Shown here: piece by piece, positions 43,893 to 54,784 of the stretch | How the letters are laid out: every line of letters starts with the position of its first letter | How positions within the stretch are numbered: position 1 is the first letter of the stretch | Source of the DNA: Halichoerus grypus | Lineage: Eukaryota > Chordata > Mammalia > Carnivora > Phocidae | NCBI RefSeq assembly: GCF_964656455.1 | Contig: NC_135718.1 | Coordinates: 55,395,008 to 55,459,007, forward strand | DNA length: 64,000 nucleotides | Direction: 5' to 3' | The notes under the pieces: model-generated | What the model saw: the letters and a program-made list of their open reading frames with translations, nothing else | Databases searched by the model: none | What the model was told of the DNA's origin: nothing | Made by a program: the position numbers and the translations under genes

Positions 43893-45234
43893 AGTGAATG
43901 TGGAGTGAGTGAATGAAGGAAGGGAGGGAGGACTGAATGAATGGTGAATAACACATCCAGATCCTCCAGGGTTTGCAATTCATTCACGTGGAAATAGCAG
44001 ACACAAGAGCATACTCTGCCCTCATGGACTTGTATTTTCATGGGGAAATTTGATAATATTTTTTAAATGCAAAAATAGAAAAAGGACCCACTGAGGAACC
44101 ACACTCTACAGCATCCTTGCTGCCCAAGAGCCAGACTTTTGGGAAGATTACCGGGTAGTCACCCCTGCCACCATGATGCTGACTTGGCATGGGGGGAGGG
44201 CACTGTCTTCCATCTGGCATCTGACCCAGGGGTAGGCTCACCATCCCCTTTGCTTTCCTGTAGCATGGCTGAGAGGAGGTTCATGTAGACAAGATTTTAC
44301 TATAGGCTTGAAGGTACTAATAGAGAAATAAACCCAGAGGCTGGCATGGACCTTCATTAGGGTTTCCAGGTTCCTGGCATTCGTGTCCATTTTGTCCTAT
44401 TCTGGTATCGATGCAGACATCATTAGTTGATCCCTGAGCACAGGATCTTTCTCTGAACTGTGATCCAGGCAGCCACTAGCGGTCAGTGGATGCTGACATG
44501 TAAATAATGCCTATTTGCCATCCTTTGGCTGAAGAATCTGGCCGTGGGGATGTTGCTGACATGTTTCAGCTCAGGAAGTCCTTGGAGAGGCCTCCCTGCC
44601 TGCTTTTGCTCCTGCTCAGCACGGGGGCTAATATGAGAACCAGACACCAGGCAGGGCTTGGCCAGAGGATGAGACAGGAGCCCCATTGTTGGAACTGGAG
44701 TGCCCAAGTCTGACATAGCTGGGTCTAAACCCCAAACCCTCGACTCTCACAGTCCAGTGCCCAAGGTCATCCATGGGTGGTGGGGCCGGGAGAGGAAGCC
44801 AGCCCCCCACCTCTGATCCTTCCCAGGGCTCTACTCTGCCCTCTTAGCTCTGGATTTTAGCGAGAGAGTTCTGTTTATCAGTCTGGGGCCTCCTGACCTT
44901 CATTTGCTGGTGAGCCCTTTAGCCTGCCTCCTTGTTTCTGAAACCTGGTGTCTCTTCACAAAGAGATCTTGCAGTAGAAGGGGTTAGGAGGTGTGCAAAG
45001 CCATCTCGTGTCTCCCCAGCGGGGGCAGTACTGAAATACTGAGGGGAGAAGAGGCAATTTTTCAAGTGCCCAGCCCACCCGTCTTGCTCCTTCAAGCCCT
45101 GAGTAGAGCATACTTCTGACGAAGCTGAAGCCTCTGAAATGATTCTGGGAGGGCCCTAAGAGAGCCGGCAAGGGCACATTTATTAGAGCCTGGACACAGC
45201 TGGGTCATGAAATAGTGGTACTGATTTATAAAAC
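43893..45234. other. Unassigned sequence
   Basis: No gene, and no confidently named repeat, over 1.3 kb. The 44270-44530 part is AT-richer and could hold an unrecognised old repeat or conserved element. Confidence 0.35.
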
Positions 45235-45650
45235 GGGGGTATGACGGGCTGCGTACTGGGGAAGTGGGCCGGTGGTTGGTCGATGCTGTGAATGGGGGGT
45301 TAAGGGCCACATGGGTGGGCAGAAGTTGTGGTGGGGTGGCTGGGTGCCGAGTGGGCTGGCCAGCAATCAGGGCTTGGAAGTGAACAGGCTTGGGAAAAGG
45401 TGGGTGGACGCAGCTGGAGATGACCTGGCTAGGATGTTGTCTTGGGGTGGGCCAGACAAATACCCCAGGCTGCAAGTGAGTAGGGTAAGCACTGTGAGTC
45501 TGGATGGGGACAGGGAACATGTGTTCTGAGGGTTGGCGGGGCTGGGTATTAGCTGGGTGGGTTGATGGTGGCATGGCAGGTAAGGGTGGGCTGGCCAGGT
45601 GTGTGGGTGGCGAGGCCACCTGTTGGGAGGGGGTTGAGTACATAGACTGG
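45235..45650 (+). repeat. G-rich, strand-asymmetric degenerate repeat
   Basis: About 415 bp with a strong excess of G and T over C and A on the plus strand. The words gctgggt, gggtggg and ggctgg recur at irregular spacing (for example gtggggtggctgggtgccga, ttagctgggtgggttgatgg). This looks like a decayed GT-rich minisatellite and has many potential G-quadruplex runs. The complement gives a 183-codon Pro/Ser/Thr/His-rich shadow frame. Confidence 0.6.
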
Positions 45651-46344
45651 GATCAGGCCTGGGAAGGCAGTTTTAGGCTGAAGATCTGGACTCTCCACTC
45701 CATCATCTCCTTGGCATTTGATATTTGGCAGCTACTGGGTCAAATGCCAGGCTCCCTTGCTGCCTGCTTCAACTGCAGACCAGCTTGCAGCCCTCTGGAC
45801 TCCCCACCCGCCAATTAACCCACTCTGGTGCCAAGGGAGTGGACCCCGGGGCAGGACGGTGGCTATTCAGGGCAGTGGTCAGGGCCTAAGCTACTTGAAC
45901 CAGGCCGGCGTGACCTCTGGATGCTTTCCAGGAACCTCTGGCAAGGGGCCTCCCCTCTCACATTGCACAGGCTCAGCTGTTTGGGGAGGACGCGGAGTCG
46001 GGGAGGACGCAGCAGGCGGCTTTCCGCAGGGAGGCTGTAATCATGACTCCCGCAGAGGAGCAGTGGGACTGAGGGCATGGGAAGAGAGGTGCCAGGGCGG
46101 GGGAGAGGCCCGGGCGGCCGCAGGGGAGACCCATAGACTTAAAAAGATCCACTCAGTGTAGATCTTTTGCCAGAGTTTGAATGTGAATCTGGGCTGACAC
46201 AGGCTTTTGTACCATCCAGGAAGAAAGAGCCAAATCAGCAGACCAGTTAGGAGGGAACGGGATGACAGAGGGACCCTTGAACCCCCTGAGAGTCCGGAGC
46301 CAGTTTGCATAAGTGCCGGAGAACAGGGGCCGTGTGGCCAGCCT
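45651..46344. other. Unassigned sequence
   Basis: Frames up to 147 codons without support. No repeat recognised. Confidence 0.3.
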
Positions 46345-46545
46345 GCTGACATCTAAACCCCACTTGGCTTTGTGACCTGAAGCAAGGCACTCAACGTCTC
46401 TGTTCCTTGTTCACTTCATCAGTGAAATGAGAATAATATGACGATACCTACCTCACGGGGTTGTGAGGTTTCAGTGAATGAACGTCAGAGGTGCTGAACA
46501 GAGTGTCTGGCCAACGGCAACTCGCCATTATTGTTATTTTATTGG
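46345..46545 (+). mobile_element. MIR SINE, forward, nearly full length
   Basis: Reads tggctttgtgacctgaagca, ggcactcaacgtctctgttc, gtgaaatgagaataatatga, acctcacggggttgtgaggt, gagtgtctggccaacggcaa and a terminal attattgttatttt. Confidence 0.88.
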
Positions 46546-48004
46546 TAATGTTATGAAGGCAGACTAGCCAACCCCTTCTCATTGCCCGGCTGCCTACCTG
46601 GGCTTGTCTCCAGAGTCTCTCGTCTTTTCCTTCAAGGGGAGACCCAGGGACAGCCAAGGGCAGCTCTGGTGGCGCCCAGTCACGCCACTGCTGAGTTTTG
46701 CAAGGCAATGGAGGTGCATTCATTAATGTCCAGGCCCTCGTCTATATCAGGACCAACCCCACCAAGCCTAGTACCCACCCCAAATCAAGGAGCACTGGGG
46801 GAGAGGGGCAGGAAGAGAACAGTGCCCAGTGGAGGGGGCCCTTTCTGGTTTAGGGAAGGCTAAGGAAGAGAGGAGGCTCCTGCCAGGCCCCCGGCCCCAG
46901 GCGCGCCCTGGGACAGGTGCGGAGACTGCAGGCCGCTGTGGACTGACTGCAGGGCAGATGACAGGCCAGTGGGTGGCCTCGTTGCTGGGCCCCCTCACCC
47001 TGCGACGGCCTGGGCATCAGCTGTCCCGCCAGGAGTGGCTTCTGTGGAAGGGGCTGGCCGCCGGAGAGGAAGCCCAGAGCGTGCCAGCCTCCCCAAGGTC
47101 CAGGTCAGGGGCCAAGGCCAGCTCTCAGGCCACAGCTGCTCCGCTGGCCCGCCCCCCAGGAACTGTCAAGTGCACAGCCATCCCAGCTCGGGGCCAGGTG
47201 CTCACTCTGGAGTCCCACTCGACTTCCAGCCACTTCCTGCTTCTGGTCTCAGCGACTTTTCTGTCCTCAGCCGGGTCTCAGACACAGGACAGACCCGGGG
47301 TCTTAACGAGCTGACTTAGGGGCTTCTCCAAGGCTTGGGGAACAGGGGCATGCGTGGAGCAAGTGAAGCTCGTGGGGGGCGGCAGTGGGCAGCATCGCCC
47401 CCTCCCTATAACGGACTGTGGGACCCCGGACAAGAGAAGTCAAGTCTCCGTGCCTTCTTGCTCTTAGCTCTAACGTGATGGATGAGCTTCTTTCCCTGGG
47501 AGGGCCAGGAGGAGATGTTAGTGCCGTCTGAGAAAACTGAATCTAGGACTTAAAAAGGAGCTGATTACCAGAGCCATAAAACCACCACTGCAATTCCTTC
47601 TCTTGCGCACACCCAGGCCCCTCACGGCTAACACACGCGCAACCCGGGCCTCGGCACAGGGGGCCCGCTCTGTGGCCTGGCCCGGGGAGCCAGCCACCTG
47701 GGGCCTCTCCTCAGGTCTCGGGCATCTGAAAATCCCACTGAAGTGGCAAAATTGGAGGAGTCGAAGGCAAGGCAGACTGGCGCTAGCTGTGTGCGCAGGC
47801 ACGCGCCGTTGTGTGTGCGTGCTTGCGTGGGCAGGTGTGTGTGTGTGTGGTGCTAAAGGCAGATCAGAGGGCTCTGGACTTCTCTGACGGTCCAGCACGG
47901 TTGGCAGCCCCTAACATTTGTGTAACAGTTGACTGTAACTGCCATCATTTCTGTTCCCCTTCGGGGTGGGATAACGAAGAGGAAGAAAAACAAAAATTTT
48001 TCTT
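46546..48004. other. Unassigned GC-rich sequence
   Basis: GC content is high at 46860-47330, with frames of 161 and 116 codons in different phases. A weak MIR trace lies near 47405-47470, and a short TG run at 47836-47849. I could not establish an exon. Confidence 0.35.
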
Positions 48005-48105
48005 GCAGTTTTCCCAAGAAGAGACAGGGGCCCAGAGAGGTTAGGTGACTTGTCAGAGGCCACTCACTGAATCAGAACTAAATCCAGGCCAGGAAGTTGG
48101 CCTGT
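48005..48105 (-). mobile_element. MIR fragment, reverse
   Basis: Reads cccaagaagagacaggggcc, cagagaggttaggtgacttg, tcagaggccactcactgaat. Confidence 0.78.
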
Positions 48106-48639
48106 TCCCAGCGGAGGCAGGGTCCAAAAGCATCTCGGGGTGTCCTCCTGCCCTGCCCTTCAGGGGACCCCCCGGAGGAGGGGCGTTGGCCAGCAGGCTC
48201 TGAGCAGCAACCGGCCTATGTGCTGGGCCCGCCGCGCAGGACCTCACGGGGCAGGAACACTCTGTGGGCCTTGGCCTCCCAGAACAGGCTGCTTTCACGG
48301 AGCTACCATCAGTTTCTCACTCCAGGAGTCCTGCGCTGACTTTCCAGAATGGGCCAAATGGACAGGAGGAGTGAGGGGCGGACAGCACCCCAGGGGGGCC
48401 TGCAAGGGCAGAGCTCTGCCGCAGGGCAGAGGAGGATGTGGGAGGCAGTGACCCAGCTGGTCCTGGCTGCTCTGTGGCTGTGGTCGTGTGCGGACCAGTG
48501 GGCCGTCCCTAGTCACCCTCGGCCAGGACTGGACCCCCTACCCCCTCCCAACCAGCTGAGGCCTGCTGCCGCCAGAGCATCCAGGTCGTGAGATGCAGAA
48601 CAACGGGGCCCCCTGAGCTTGCCTCATGCCAACGATTCA
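48106..48639. other. Unassigned GC-rich sequence
   Basis: No gene or repeat recognised. Overlapping short frames on both strands. Confidence 0.3.
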
Positions 48640-48790
48640 CTGTCCAGGGGAGGAAATGGGGCCCAGAGATGGGAAGAGGCTTCCCCAGATCACCCTGCAG
48701 CTGTGGGAGAGCCAGGCTCCCCGATGAGCCCCTCTCCCTGTGTCACCCCCCACCACCCCTGCCCAGTGCTCTTTCTACTGCAGCATCCAG
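48640..48790 (-). mobile_element. MIR SINE, reverse
   Basis: Reads aggggaggaaatggggccca, gagatgggaagaggcttccc, cagatcaccctgcagctgtg and ends with gtgctctttctactgcagca. Confidence 0.72.
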
Positions 48791-49959
48791 CTTGGGTCTG
48801 ACCGGTGAGCTGGTCATTTAAGGGGATAGCTGGTATCCCCGGAAGCCAGGTCACCGTCCCCAGGGCAAAGCACCCAGAGGATCCTATCCCCTTCCTTCGG
48901 GAACAGAGGACACCCCCACAGGCCATTGTGCCGGGGAGGACAGAGCCTAGACCTTTAAGTCTGTGGCAGTTCGAGTCCAGGACAGCAGCCCAAGAGGTGA
49001 CATGCACGCCCGTCTGCCACCTCCCTTGGCTGGGGCAGCCAAGGCTCCCCCAAGATGAAGGTCAAGGAGTGCCAAAGAGAGGGGGGCTTCCCGTCCTCCC
49101 AGCACTGCCAGGCAGACAAGCAATTTTAAAGTCGAACACACCCCAGGTCCCAGCTCTTTCATCCCTTTGCTGCTTTGTATGGTCCCGACCAGGGGGCCAA
49201 GGTGGGTGGGGGGGAGGCCAGAGCCTTGGCCAAGAGAGCCATGTGGACAGCCTCACAGGAGGCCCCTCCAGAGGCAGGAGAACTGCCGGGGCCTGCACTG
49301 GTGGGGGGCTATCAAGCCGTCTGGGTGCGGGCTCAGCACCGACCTCACTCAGCACGGGACGACCCAGAGACTTCTTACCCAAAGGAAGCTGAGGAGGCGT
49401 GGGGACGTGCAGGGGTCCCATGGGGAGTTGCTGGGAGGGATCCTTAGTCCCTTCTGGCATCAATCCCCTCCTCCGAGAAACTGCACCCAGGAGGAGGGAG
49501 TAACCCCAGGCACGAGAGAAGACCGAACTCGGAGTCCAGAACTCGGAGTCCAGAGCTCACCTTCTCTCAACCCCCTTGCGTGCCTCAGTGTCTCTCTGGA
49601 AACAGAGCCACTTTTCTTGTCATTCCCCTGGCTGAGAGACTGCAGGTTCTGGAAACGATTCATTCCGGGCCCTGGAGACTGCCGCCCCCCCCGCCCCCAA
49701 CCACACCGCAGACACACGATCTTCGCTTAGCGCCTCCGACTTGCCAAGCTCCTGCCCCCTCCCCAGCCTTCACGCGTGTTGCCCTCCCGTCGCAGCACTC
49801 CACCCTCTTCACCCGGGTGTCCCTGAAGGACGAGAGCAGTGGAGAGACAGGCCAGGATGAGTCCTGGGCTCCCACGTGAGGTGGGAGAGATGGGGAAGAA
49901 GCAGCAAAGGAGGAGAGAAGGAAGAGAGCCAGGAGAGCAGGTCCCAGGAGCTAGGGAAG
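48791..49959. other. Unassigned GC-rich sequence
   Basis: Frames of 187-195 codons (48805-49392, 49167-49730) overlap in different phases and lack motifs. A 14-bp unit gaactcggagtcca is tandemly repeated at 49525-49552. No repeat family recognised. Confidence 0.35.
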
Positions 49960-50060
49960 AGGGTCACAGGCTAACTGGGGGGTCAGTGGCAGAGTACGGA
50001 CCTGAACCCAGACCCCGGGTTTGAGTCCAGCACCCTGTTCTCTATGTCCACTACCCCAGG
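49960..50060 (-). mobile_element. MIR head fragment, reverse
   Basis: Reads aggctaactggggggtcagt, ggcagagtacggacctgaac, ccagaccccgggtttgagtc, gttctctatgtccactaccc. Confidence 0.65.
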
Positions 50061-51329
50061 CCTGAAGATGATGCCCGTGGAGGGCCTCGGGAACATGCAA
50101 GGATGAAGCATCTCTCTGTGACCATCATCTCTGAGCCACAACCCAGGGTCAAACCCCAGTGCCTCCCCACCTTGGCTATGAGGCCGTCCTGCTCACCCAC
50201 CTGATGGGACCCCTCCCTCGTCTGAGCCTTCGCCCGTCCCAGGTCCTCTGTCCCTCTCCTCCCCAGCCCAGGGCCCCCACCAGGCCTGGCACAGGGGAGC
50301 TGCAGAGTCAGCAGTTGCTGGCCAGAAGGAAAAGACCTGTGCGGCCCAGCTGAGCTGTTCTGCTCCCAAGCACAACTGTTCTAGACCTCCAGACACGTCT
50401 ATGGAATGAAAGAACCAAAGCAGCCTTTGCAAGTATAGCCTGTCTCTCCAGGGCCCTCAGAGCCTAGGAAGGTCCACCCTTCCTATTCCTGGCCTGTCAC
50501 TCCTACCTCACCTTCCCTGAGGATCTCCTATGAGGGGACACAGCCTTTGTGCCACAGGGAGAAAGAAGGAAGGTCTCCGGCTGTTGAGCGTTCTCACCAG
50601 GGCGTCAATGGCTGACATCCGCTGCTCCTGGGAGCCCCACCGGATGTTGGGCTGAGGAAGGGGGAGGGAGCTAGAGCCTGTGGCCTGTGAGGAAAGCTCC
50701 GAGGTGGAGGGGTGAGTGAGGAGGCAGCGGTCAGAGGCTGACATGGTGGCTCCAGGGCCTTCCCACTTTCAGGCCCAGAGGCCTGTGGGCTCTGGCTGAC
50801 CAGAGCCCTGAGCAGTGCCCCCCCAGTGGCCCTATGATTCCCGGCCCCCAACCCCCACCCTCCCACCACCACTAGCTCTTGGAGTCCTTGGCTCAGCCGG
50901 CAAGGTCCGGTTGTAGGGCAGGGACATGGAGCCCAGCACCTTTCCTCCCTGGGTAAACAGATGACTTAACGGCTTAGGGGGAGAAAAATAAATAGCCCTG
51001 GGGCCAGAGCTGGTCTCTGGCACAGGGAGCTCACTTTTCCTTCAAGAAGCAGCCTCTCCCTGTCCAGGAAGCCCTGGGACACTTGGCATCCCCTCCCCAG
51101 CCACCCACCAGCTGCGGGAGGGCCTGGCTTGGCTTCCTACCATTTCCCCTCCTCCAAATTCCAACCACAAGGAAAAGGGGCACCTCCCAGCTTCCCATCT
51201 TCTCAGTGAAAATTGTCTCATATGCAGATGATATTGGGGGAAAGAAGGGAACAAGGGCATGCCGGGACTGGTCCTAAGAAATCACTGGGGGTGCTCATGG
51301 GCCAGAAGAGGGTATGAGCCCAGCAGTAC
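50061..51329. other. Unassigned sequence
   Basis: No gene or repeat recognised over 1.27 kb. Frames up to 92 codons only. Confidence 0.3.
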
Positions 51330-51530
51330 CACCAGCTCACTGGGTGAGCCTGGGCCAGTGACATGATCTCGCGGTGTCTCGGCTGCGCAGAGAAGGGGAC
51401 AGTGAGGGTGCTCACCCCACAGCGCTGCTGTCAGGGCTAAATGAGACACTGGTGCAAGGCGCAGAGCGGCATATACAGCGAGCGCTCAACTCAAGTCAGC
51501 TAGTGTTGTTATTTTATTATTGTTCATGCC
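51330..51530 (+). mobile_element. MIR SINE, forward
   Basis: Reads gtgagcctgggccagtgaca, gatctcgcggtgtctcggct, ctgctgtcagggctaaatga, tatacagcgagcgctcaact and a terminal ttgttattttattattg. Confidence 0.82.
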
Positions 51531-52114
51531 ACACAGCTGCTGCCCTCGGGGTCTGGCTCCTACTCTAAGGGGCCGCATTGCCCCCACTTCACACACCGGG
51601 GTGGGGGGGACTGCAGTCCCGAGGCTGCACCCCCATCCCCAGCTTGGGCCAAATTACCCTCAATCTCTGCATTAAATACACCCTCTCCTCTCCAACATAA
51701 GCATCAGCCTCCACCCAGATGTCTGCTCTCCGCTGACACCCAGCATCGAGCTTTGCAAACATCTGGATGGTGTGTCTTGGCTCTCTGCAAAGTCCAGATG
51801 TTCGGGCAGCGTGTGGACTCCCCTTTCCGGCCTGCCCCAGGAGTGGGGTGGGGGCTCCACACGTTGTGGTGAACATGTGGGATTGTGGCAAAGCCCAGCC
51901 CCCGCCTTCCCTGGGCCTCCTCACCAGGGGCTGCACGGGGGAGGGAGGGGAAGTGGGACAGAGAGAGCCCTTCACTCCAGGGCGCTGCCTGTCACGGGCT
52001 GAGCCTGGCACTGCTGGGCTCTGCTGAACGGGAGGGCCAGAGGGCCCCCTTGCCTGGAGGAAGGCCAGGAGGGGCACTCAGGGCCGGTAGGGGTGGGACT
52101 CTGCGGATCTGAGG
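51531..52114. other. Unassigned sequence
   Basis: Frames to 162 codons on the minus strand without support. No repeat recognised. Confidence 0.3.
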
Positions 52115-52240
52115 CCCGGGGACTGGCAGTCAGGAAACCTGGCTTCTAGCCCTGTGCGGTAGCTGTGTGACCTTGGGCAAGTCATTCTCCCTCTCTTGGC
52201 CTCGGTTCTGCATTTGAACAGTGATGGGCTGGGTGAGACC
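52115..52240 (+). mobile_element. MIR-family SINE, forward
   Basis: Reads ctggcagtcaggaaacctgg, cttctagccctgtgcggtag, ctgtgtgaccttgggcaagt, ctctcttggcctcggttctg. Directly abutted by an hAT-like element. Confidence 0.82.
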
Positions 52241-52410
52241 AGTGGTTATTCAATCCGACCAGCATCAGAACACCCAGAAAGCCTATGAGAGGTCAGCCCT
52301 CCTACCAAGGTCACCTCTACCCTGAGATTTGATTTCACCAGGTCTGGGGTGGGAATGGGGCCTGGGAATTTTTAATTTTAAGGTGTGCCTCCAGGTATGG
52401 GAGCCGCTGG
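52241..52410 (+). mobile_element. hAT (MER5/Charlie-type) DNA element
   Basis: Begins agtggttattcaatccgacc, and contains ggtctggggtgggaatgggg, cctgggaatttttaatttta and ggtgtgcctccaggtatggg, consistent with a non-autonomous MER5-like element. The terminal inverted repeats are poorly kept. Confidence 0.55.
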
Positions 52411-53634
52411 CCCAGATGGTGTGTAAGAACCTGTTGACCTTCTGGTGGCCTCTGTGTGATATCCCTTGGTCGCGGTTCTCACAGTCGCTCCGGAAGGCTG
52501 ACATCAGCCTGATCTGGCCCCAGACAAGCACAGTTGAGCTAACAGTTCAGGCAGAGCCCGCAGGACGTGCATGTGTGAGAAGAGTGGCGCTGAGTGGGGC
52601 TGAGTGTGTGGCGGTCAAGGGGGACGCCCTTCTCTGCATGTGTGGGGAGCGTGAACATGTCGATCTGTGCGTGCTGTTGGAGTATGTGCATGAGTATGTG
52701 TGAGCATGTGTGTCTCTGAGAACACATGTCATCACAGTGAGCGTGCGTGTGTGTGTGTGTCCATTCGGCACCACTTGCTCTCCTATCACCCTCTGAGAAG
52801 CTGCTGGGGAGGGACAGATGCTGAAATGGCCCAGGACAGATGCTGAAATGGCCCAGGAAGGCCCTCTTGCCCCCACTCTTCCCTCCCTCTGTGTAATGGA
52901 GGGGACACTTGTGCCCTCGGGGAGTGGCAGGGCTGGGCTCTGGCCCAGACACACTGCGGGGAGTGGCTGGGGAGGGCTGGGCTGGGTCACATGAGCCCGG
53001 AAACTCAGCTCACCCCCTCTGAGGTCTTGAGAAAGCTGGAGCCTTGGGGACTCCAGGCAACAGGTCACAGAGATCCTCCCTCCTACGAGACTTTTAGAAC
53101 TTGTGGGTGGCCTTGAGCCTGGGCAGAAGTCCCAAGGACCCTTCGATCCTGCCGATTTTCCTCCAGCCACTTCTGAGGGTCTAGGAGGTTGAGAGACTGG
53201 GCAGAGGGGAAGGCACCCTGGTCACTGTCCAGGTTGCTGTCTGTAGGTAGCCTGCCCGAGGGCCCACGTGCTCTTTCTTTTCCTCAAAATGAGCCCGTCT
53301 CCTCCAGCTGCATACGCACACGCACACACATGCACACACACTTCCACGGGGAGTGGGGGCAGGCCCAGGATCTCCTGGCTTCAGACCCCATCTCAGCCCC
53401 TGGCTGGGGAGTCCTTCGGCCGCCTCCTGCCAGGGCTCGCATGAAGCCCCCACCTGACAAGGCACGAAGGCTCTGAGTCTGGAGGCCAGGTCTCGGCTCC
53501 CGGCACAGCCTTGGCGTTGCTGGGGGACCCTGGGTGAGAGCAGGGCCAGGTTCAGATGTAGGCAGACCCCAGCCTCCTTCAGGGAGATTAAGCAATAGGA
53601 AAAACAATTAGGATCTTACTTTATACGTAATGAC
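52411..53634. other. Unassigned sequence
   Basis: A TG-rich tract at 52670-52762 and a short CA run at 53312-53342. An exact 22-bp tandem duplication lies at 52812-52855. Frames up to 207 codons on the minus strand overlap other frames and include repeat-coded His/Thr runs. No gene recognised. Confidence 0.35.
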
Positions 53635-53795
53635 TAATCTGACCTTCGCTAGGACCCCGAGGTCGATACTATTATGACCTGATTTTGCGGGAAGCCACTG
53701 AGGCCAGAGATAGGAAACAGCTTGTCCAAGGTCACAAAGGGAGTCAGTGTTGGAAACAGGACACAGAGCCTTAACTGCTGAATCAGGTCGCTCAA
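53635..53795 (-). mobile_element. MIR SINE, reverse
   Basis: Reads gaggtcgatactattatgac, ctgattttgcgggaagccac, tgaggccagagataggaaac, agcttgtccaaggtcacaaa. Confidence 0.82.
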
Positions 53796-53804
53796 CGCAC
53801 CTTT

Positions 53805-53880
53805 TCCACTCCTGGGCGCCAGCAATGTGCCAGGCGCTGTGCTGGGCACTTTCCATCCGTTCACTGATTTTGTGGGGTCC
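53805..53880 (-). mobile_element. MIR tail fragment, reverse
   Basis: The words caatgtgccaggcgctgtgc, tgggcactttccatccgttc are the antisense MIR tail. Because this lies right of the core of the neighbouring copy, it is a second insertion rather than the same one. Confidence 0.6.
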
Positions 53881-53989
53881 TGCTTCTTTAAGGACCAAAG
53901 CTGGAGGAAGAGGAAGCAGGAGAGGGCATGACACGTGGTTTGGGAAGAGAGCCGCAGAAAGCTAAGGAGGGTCACTCGGGGTATGGTAG

Positions 53990-54522
53990 CACTGGCAAAC
54001 TTTGTTTTATTTTTAATTATTTTTATTTTTTTTTAAGATTTTATTTATTTATTTGACAGAGAGAGACACAGCGAGAGAGGGAACACAAGCAGGGGGAGTG
54101 GGAGAGCGAGAAGCAGCCTCCTGGCCGAGCAGGGAGCCCGATGCGGGGCTCGATCCCAGGACCCTGGGATCATAACCTGAGCCGAAGGCAGACACTTAAT
54201 GACTGAGCCCCCCAGGCGCCTGCAAACTTTGTTTTAAAGAGCTGAACAGTAACTATTGTAGGTGATCTTTGTCACAACTGCTCAATTTTGTCCCTGCAGG
54301 GCCAAAGCAGCCAGAGACAAAGTGCAATGTGGCTTTGAGCCAGTAAGATATTATTTATGGAAGAGGAAATTTGAATATCATATCATTTTCACATGTACCA
54401 AAATATTCTTTTGATTTTTTTCCTCACCATTTAAAAATGTAAAAAGCCTTCTTAATTTGTGGGCTGTTACAAAAACAGGAGGGCTGGATTTGGCCCAAGG
54501 GCTGTCATTTGCCAACTCCCAG
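53990..54522 (+). mobile_element. Non-autonomous hAT (Charlie-type) element, interrupted by a SINE
   Basis: The left end ctggcaaactttgtttta and the right end gggctgtcatttgccaactc are inverted-repeat-like (complementary ggcaaac / tttgcc cores). Inside are gggccaaagcagccagagac, gtgcaatgtggctttgagcc and caaaaacaggagggctggat with tttggcccaag, the order of a common mammalian hAT element. The SINE at 54010-54221 splits it. Confidence 0.75.
54010..54221 (-). mobile_element. Young carnivore SINE, reverse, in the hAT element
   Basis: Starts atttttaattatttttattt and TTTAAGATTTTATTTATTTA, ends gcccccc-aggcgcc (head complement, slightly degraded). A perfect 15-bp target duplication gcaaactttgtttta lies at 53995-54009 and 54222-54236, which is the left terminal repeat of the host hAT element. 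Confidence 0.96.
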
Positions 54523-54704
54523 AAGGGCTCAGCTCCCACTATGCTTTGCCTCTGGGCTGGCCCCTGCAATTCTCCCGCCTTTCTGGGCTGCTGCACCCTG
54601 ACATCCTGCTGACCCCGAGTTCTGAAGGAGAGTCGGACAATGGCCAGTCCTGACCCAGTGCTGGGATACAGATCTAAGCCAAGAACTCCCTTAGGGGTCT
54701 ATGT

Positions 54705-54770
54705 TTTCAGCACCACCATTTCCTGGCTCGGTGACGTTGAGCAAGTTTCTTAACCTCTGAATTAGCTGGG
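54705..54770 (+). mobile_element. MIR core fragment
   Basis: Reads accaccatttcctggctcgg, tgacgttgagcaagtttctt, aacctctgaattagctggga. Confidence 0.7.
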
Positions 54771-54784
54771 ATTCCCTTCAGGTG

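Noticed and set aside
43312..44041. Two long minus-strand frames (223 and 179 codons) full of His-Pro-Ser-Ile repeats
   Set aside because: They translate the TGGA/TGGG tetranucleotide array in two phases. A tetranucleotide without stops opens several frames at once, so there is no gene.
45092..45643. 183-codon minus-strand Pro/Ser/Thr/His-rich frame
   Set aside because: It is the complement of the G/T-skewed degenerate repeat. Low complexity, no start context or domain.
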